Assembly: GCF_028553745.1 (NCBI RefSeq)
Contig: NZ_CP067129.1
Coordinates: 1,408,501 to 1,472,500 of the forward strand
DNA from: Paracoccus seriniphilus
GTDB taxonomy: Bacteria; Pseudomonadota; Alphaproteobacteria; Rhodobacterales; Rhodobacteraceae
Direction of reading: 5' to 3'
DNA: 64,000 bases
The position numbers and the translations under genes are program-made. Position 1 is the stretch's first letter. Each line of letters starts with the position of its first letter. The notes under the pieces were generated by a model. The model was not told where the DNA came from. It saw nothing but the letters and a program-made list of their open reading frames with translations, and did no database searches. Below, in pieces: positions 60,630 to 64,000 of this stretch.

Positions 60630-61502
60630 ATGTCTGCACCCACCACAATCGGCTTTGTCGGACTTGGTCAGATGGGCGAGCCCATGGCCGCTTTCATCGC
60701 CCGTGGAGAGACCCCTCTGATCTGCTATGACCGGGTACCGGGCCGCGCACCGGAGGGAGCGATCGAGGCCGGGGAACTGGCCGAGGTCATCGCACGCGCG
60801 GATACGATCTTCCTGTCATTGCCGGATGGCAAGATCGTGAATGCCGTTGCTGCCGAGATCGCCGCGATGGATGATGTCGCCGGCAAGGTGATCATCGATA
60901 TGTCGACCATCGGCCCGGCGGCGGCCAAGGAGGCCGCGGCAACCCTGACCGCTGCCGGAATGACCTTTATCGACGCGCCGGTCAGCGGTGGACGGCAGGG
61001 CGCGCTGAAGGCGTCGATCACCATCATCTGGGCCGGACCCCAGGCCGAGATGGCCCGCCACCGCCATATCATCGACCTGTTCTGCGCCAATGCCTTTCAC
61101 GTGGGTGATCAGCCGGGGCAGGGGCAGGCGGTCAAGCTGCTGAACAACTTTCTTTCCGCGACCGCCATGGCCGCTTCCTCCGAGGCAGTGCTGTTCGGGC
61201 TGGCCCATGGGGTCGACATGAAGACCATTCTGGACGTGGTGAAGGTCTCGACCGGCAATAACACCGCCATCGAGGACAAGTTCCCCCGTCGCATCCTGAC
61301 CGGCAGCTATGACGCCGGGTTCTTTGCCGAACTGCTGAACAAGGATGTCCGGCTTTACAACCAGTTCGTGCAAGAGGCTGGCACCTCGAACCTGATCGGC
61401 GCGCGGGTGGCCGAAGTCTGGCAGCAGGTCGAAGAGGCGCTGCCGCCGCAATCGGACTTTACCCGTGTCTTCGAGGTTCTTGAAAAGAGGACGCTGCCAT
61501 GA
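60630..61502 (+). CDS. NAD(P)-dependent beta-hydroxyacid dehydrogenase
   Basis: 290 aa of the 3-hydroxyisobutyrate dehydrogenase family: GFVGLGQMGEPMAAFIARG (coenzyme), DAPVSGGRQGALKASI (signature 2), and KLLNNFLSATAMA with the catalytic Lys. Could also be a tartronate-semialdehyde reductase-type or 6-phosphogluconate-like enzyme. TAGGAG precedes the ATG at 60630. Its stop overlaps the CoA-transferase start. Confidence 0.92.
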   Translation: MSAPTTIGFVGLGQMGEPMAAFIARGETPLICYDRVPGRAPEGAIEAGELAEVIARADTIFLSLPDGKIVNAVAAEIAAMDDVAGKVIIDMSTIGPAAAKEAAATLTAAGMTFIDAPVSGGRQGALKASITIIWAGPQAEMARHRHIIDLFCANAFHVGDQPGQGQAVKLLNNFLSATAMAASSEAVLFGLAHGVDMKTILDVVKVSTGNNTAIEDKFPRRILTGSYDAGFFAELLNKDVRLYNQFVQEAGTSNLIGARVAEVWQQVEEALPPQSDFTRVFEVLEKRTLP

Positions 61503-62671
61503 GTTTCGAAAAACCATACGAAGGGTTGAAGGTCGTCGATCTGTCACAGGGGCTGGCAGGCCCCTATTGCGGAATGTTGATGGCCCAGCAGGGTGCGGAT
61601 GTGATCAAGATCGAGCCTCAGGGCGGCGACTGGGCCCGGCTGATCGGTGGTGTCTATGGCGATCACACGGCCTATTCCATCGTTGCCAACATGGGCAAAC
61701 GCGCGCTGGCGGTGAACCTCAAGAGCGAACCCAGCGGCCAGATCGTCGATCGGCTGATCGCGGATGCGGATGTCTTTATCGAAGGCTATCGCCCCGGCGT
61801 GGCCGAGCGGCTTGGCTATGGATATGACCGTTTGCAGGCGCTGAACCCGGGGCTGATCTATGTTTCGGTGTCGGGCTTCGGGCAATGCGGGCCGATGCGT
61901 GATCGCCCGGCAATGGATCCGATGCTGCAGGCGTTCAGCGGTTTCGTTGCCGAAAATACCGGTATGGATGGAACGCCCCATCATACGCCGGTGAGCTATT
62001 TCGACATGTCCACGGGGCTCTATGCCCAGCAGGCACTGGCCGCCGCTCTCTATGCCCGTCGTGACGGTGCCGAGGGGCGCAAGATCGAGGTCAGCCTGCT
62101 GGAGGCCGCGGCCAGCATCCAGGCCGTGAGACTGCTCAGCGGCTATCGCACCGGACCGCGCCGCGCCTCGACGGCACCTTCGGGAACCTTCAGGACCAGC
62201 GACGGCCATATCCAGATCAATATCGTGCGCGATCACGAATTCGAGACCTTCTGCAAGCTGCTGGATCTGGACGAACTCTGGCAGAACCAGAAATACCGCA
62301 GCATTGCCGGACGGCTGGAGGATATCGACATCCTCAACGATCACGTCCGCGCCATCACCGAGGGCTGGAAGGCCGCCGAACTGTCCGATCTGCTGAGCGG
62401 GGCCGGTCTGCAGAACGAGGTGGTGCAGACCTATCGGGATCTGGTCCGCCATCCGCAGGCCGAGGCCGTCGGCGTCTTCTCTTGGCTGCAACAGGAGGGC
62501 GCGGATGATCCATGGCCGGTGCCCAATATCCCCGGATTGCCGGCTTTCGTTCCCGGTGATGCGGCGGCCCAGTCTCCGCGGGTCGGCCAGCACACCCGAC
62601 AGATCCTGACCGAGCTTGGCTACGCCAAAGACCAGATCGACGCGCTTTATGCACAGGGCGTGGTCGCATGA
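61499..62671 (+). CDS. Class III CoA-transferase (CaiB/BaiF family)
   Basis: 390 aa. VVDLSQGLAGPYCGMLMAQQGADVIKIEP N-terminus (written here as overlapping fragments VVDLSQGLAGPYCG and QQGADVIKIEPQGG), EAFLKNL-like segment ALAVNLKSEP, and the catalytic Asp in DRPAMDPMLQAFSGF. These enzymes move CoA between carboxylic acids without ATP. ATGA overlap with the dehydrogenase indicates coupling. Supplies the CoA thioester for the acyl-CoA dehydrogenase. Confidence 0.92.
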   Translation: MSFEKPYEGLKVVDLSQGLAGPYCGMLMAQQGADVIKIEPQGGDWARLIGGVYGDHTAYSIVANMGKRALAVNLKSEPSGQIVDRLIADADVFIEGYRPGVAERLGYGYDRLQALNPGLIYVSVSGFGQCGPMRDRPAMDPMLQAFSGFVAENTGMDGTPHHTPVSYFDMSTGLYAQQALAAALYARRDGAEGRKIEVSLLEAAASIQAVRLLSGYRTGPRRASTAPSGTFRTSDGHIQINIVRDHEFETFCKLLDLDELWQNQKYRSIAGRLEDIDILNDHVRAITEGWKAAELSDLLSGAGLQNEVVQTYRDLVRHPQAEAVGVFSWLQQEGADDPWPVPNIPGLPAFVPGDAAAQSPRVGQHTRQILTELGYAKDQIDALYAQGVVA

Positions 62672-62708
62672 CATCGCCCTTGGGCGCAGATCAGAAGGAA
62701 ACAGACAG

Positions 62709-63104
62709 ATGAATGACAAATTGTTCGAACTTGGGCTGGAACAACGCAAGGCGGTTGTCGGCGCGGAATATGTCGAAAGGAACCTTGCCGCTGCGGATGA
62801 TTTTTCGCGCCCATTTCAAGAGGCGATGACCGCATGGTGCTGGGGGTTTGGCTGGGGCGATGAGACCATTGACCACAAGACACGCTCGATGCTGAACCTC
62901 GTGATGCTGGCGGCTCTTGGCAAGATGCATGAATGGGAAATTCACTGCAACGGCGCGATCAACAACGGCGTCAGCAAGGAAGAAATCCGCTCGATCATCC
63001 ATATCATCGGTATCTATTGCGGTGTCCCCCAGTCGCTGGAGTGCTTTCGCCATGCGCGCAAGGTGCTGGAAGAACGCGGGCTGCTGGATGCGGCCGACTC
63101 GTGA
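62709..63104 (+). CDS. Carboxymuconolactone decarboxylase-family protein
   Basis: 131 aa, CMD family: GDETIDHKTRSMLNLVMLAA and HCNGAINNGVSKEEIRSIIHII, with the conserved H-x2-G-A pattern. There is no CxxC as in AhpD, so decarboxylase- or hydrolase-like activity on a lactone or related compound is more likely than peroxide reduction. ATG at 62709. Confidence 0.88.
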   Translation: MNDKLFELGLEQRKAVVGAEYVERNLAAADDFSRPFQEAMTAWCWGFGWGDETIDHKTRSMLNLVMLAALGKMHEWEIHCNGAINNGVSKEEIRSIIHIIGIYCGVPQSLECFRHARKVLEERGLLDAADS

Positions 63105-63133
63105 CCCGCAAAGCAAAGCATCAGGAGCCAAGC

Positions 63134-64000
63134 GTGACGACAGTTGACAGACATTACATTGACGGGGTTTGGGTTGCCGGTCAGGGCGGCAGAACCGTGC
63201 CGATCATGAACCCCGCGACCGAGGCACCGATCGGCTCGGTCACGCTTGGCTCCCCGGCGGACGTGGATCTGGCGGTCGCTGCCGCAAGCCGCGCCTTCGA
63301 GGGCTTTTCGCGCACTGCGAAGGCAGAGCGGCTGGACCTCTTGCGCGCATTGCAAAGGGCCCTTGAGGCGCGCATCGAGGATATGGCGCAGGCCATAAGC
63401 CAGGAGATGGGCGCTCCCATTACCTTGGCGCGCAATGCGCAGGCCGGTTGCGGTCCGCGCCATGTGGCGGCCTTCATTGCCGCGCTTGAGGCGCTGGAAG
63501 AAGAATACTCCCTGCCCAATGGCGATACCATCCGCAAGGAGCCGATCGGGGTCTGCGGGCTGATCACCCCGTGGAACTGGCCGATCAACCAGATCGCGCA
63601 GAAGGTCGTGCCGGCACTGGCAGTCGGGGCGACATCCGTCCTCAAACCCTCGGAACATACCCCGCTGTCGGCGGAGATCTTTGCGCAATGCGTGCATGAG
63701 GCGGGCTATCCGCCGGGCGTGTTCAACATGGTCTTTGGCGATGGCGCAGATGTGGGCAGTGCCATGTCGCGCCATCCCGATATTGCCATGATGTCCTTTA
63801 CCGGGTCCACCCGCGCCGGGGCGATGGTTTCGCGCGACAGCGCCGAAACCGTCAAGCGTGTGGCGCTGGAACTGGGGGGGAAATCGGCCAATCTCGTCTT
63901 TGCCGATTGTGATCTCGAGACATGTGTTCCGGCATCGGTCAGGCGCTGCTTCCTGAACACCGGGCAGGGCTGCAATGCGCCCACGCGCATGCTGGTCGAA
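63134..64000 (+). CDS. Aldehyde dehydrogenase, 3' end cut by window
   Basis: At least 289 residues visible from a GTG at 63134 with AGGAG 6 nt upstream. ALDH signatures present: TPWNWPINQIAQKVVPAL, FTGSTRAGAMV (NAD-binding turn), ELGGKSANLVFADCD with the general base Glu, and NTGQGCNAPTRMLVE with the catalytic Cys near the window end. The reading remains open to base 64000. Probably oxidises the aldehyde made by the GMC oxidoreductase or another step of the operon. Confidence 0.93.
   Translation, partial: MTTVDRHYIDGVWVAGQGGRTVPIMNPATEAPIGSVTLGSPADVDLAVAAASRAFEGFSRTAKAERLDLLRALQRALEARIEDMAQAISQEMGAPITLARNAQAGCGPRHVAAFIAALEALEEEYSLPNGDTIRKEPIGVCGLITPWNWPINQIAQKVVPALAVGATSVLKPSEHTPLSAEIFAQCVHEAGYPPGVFNMVFGDGADVGSAMSRHPDIAMMSFTGSTRAGAMVSRDSAETVKRVALELGGKSANLVFADCDLETCVPASVRRCFLNTGQGCNAPTRMLVE

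Overview
The window looks like a chromosomal segment of a GC-rich alphaproteobacterium close to Paracoccus (Rhodobacterales). The main pointer is the polyhydroxyalkanoate block phaZ / phaC-phaP-phaR, in the order known from Paracoccus denitrificans. Rhodobacterales-type phage tail genes (DUF2793, a GTA gp15-like C-terminus) and the insertion-sequence families present fit this. The assignment is by recognition of gene content; no database search was run.

Layout. (1) 1-9581, core: partial cold-shock gene, thrS, two alpha/beta hydrolases, the PHA storage locus (depolymerase diverging from synthase, phasin, repressor) with candidate PhaR operators, and tRNA-Ser(GGA). (2) 9582-16250, a mobile-element junkyard: hsdM tail, an IS3-family element split by an IS110-family element, a primase fragment, an ISL3 remnant, a truncated second IS3 element, and a phage tail module (copy 1). 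(3) 16304-29046, accessory metabolism and regulation: a WYL regulator divergent from an epoxide-hydrolase-like gene, a leftward operon of serine and alpha/beta hydrolases with membrane proteins, an outer-membrane protein gene split by an IS30-family element, two divergent AraC regulators, and trpS with a Trp-Trp leader peptide and attenuator. (4) 29506-37990: an NmrA-like gene fused to a DUF2793 tail (copy 3), a LuxR regulator with two exported proteins, an ArsR/permease/amidotransferase operon, phage module copy 2, and a nuclease-like pseudogene. (5) 38066-46927: small membrane and exported proteins including a seven-repeat Cys protein, a DUF1611/ornithine-racemase-type pair, a transglutaminase cluster and a DUF3883 gene. 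(6) 46931-49269: serine recombinase, IS3 and ISL3 carcasses. (7) 49398-64000: a LysR regulator divergent from a long catabolic run: peptide-type ABC importer, GMC oxidoreductase, enolase-superfamily enzyme, SDR, acyl-CoA dehydrogenase, beta-hydroxyacid dehydrogenase, class III CoA-transferase, carboxymuconolactone-decarboxylase-like protein and aldehyde dehydrogenase (cut by the window end).

How it fits together. The PHA block is a self-contained storage module: PhaR would bind CTGC-N3-GCAG sites and be titrated by polymer, releasing phaP. The accessory region between tRNA-Ser and about 49.4 kb was assembled piecemeal: broken phage tail genes occur three times at seams between unrelated gene blocks, and there are remnants of restriction, replication and recombination genes. 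The right-hand operon reads as one import-and-degradation pathway for an unidentified small oxidised organic compound (import, alcohol oxidation, dehydration or isomerisation, CoA activation, acyl-CoA oxidation), under the divergent LysR regulator. The substrate cannot be named from sequence alone.
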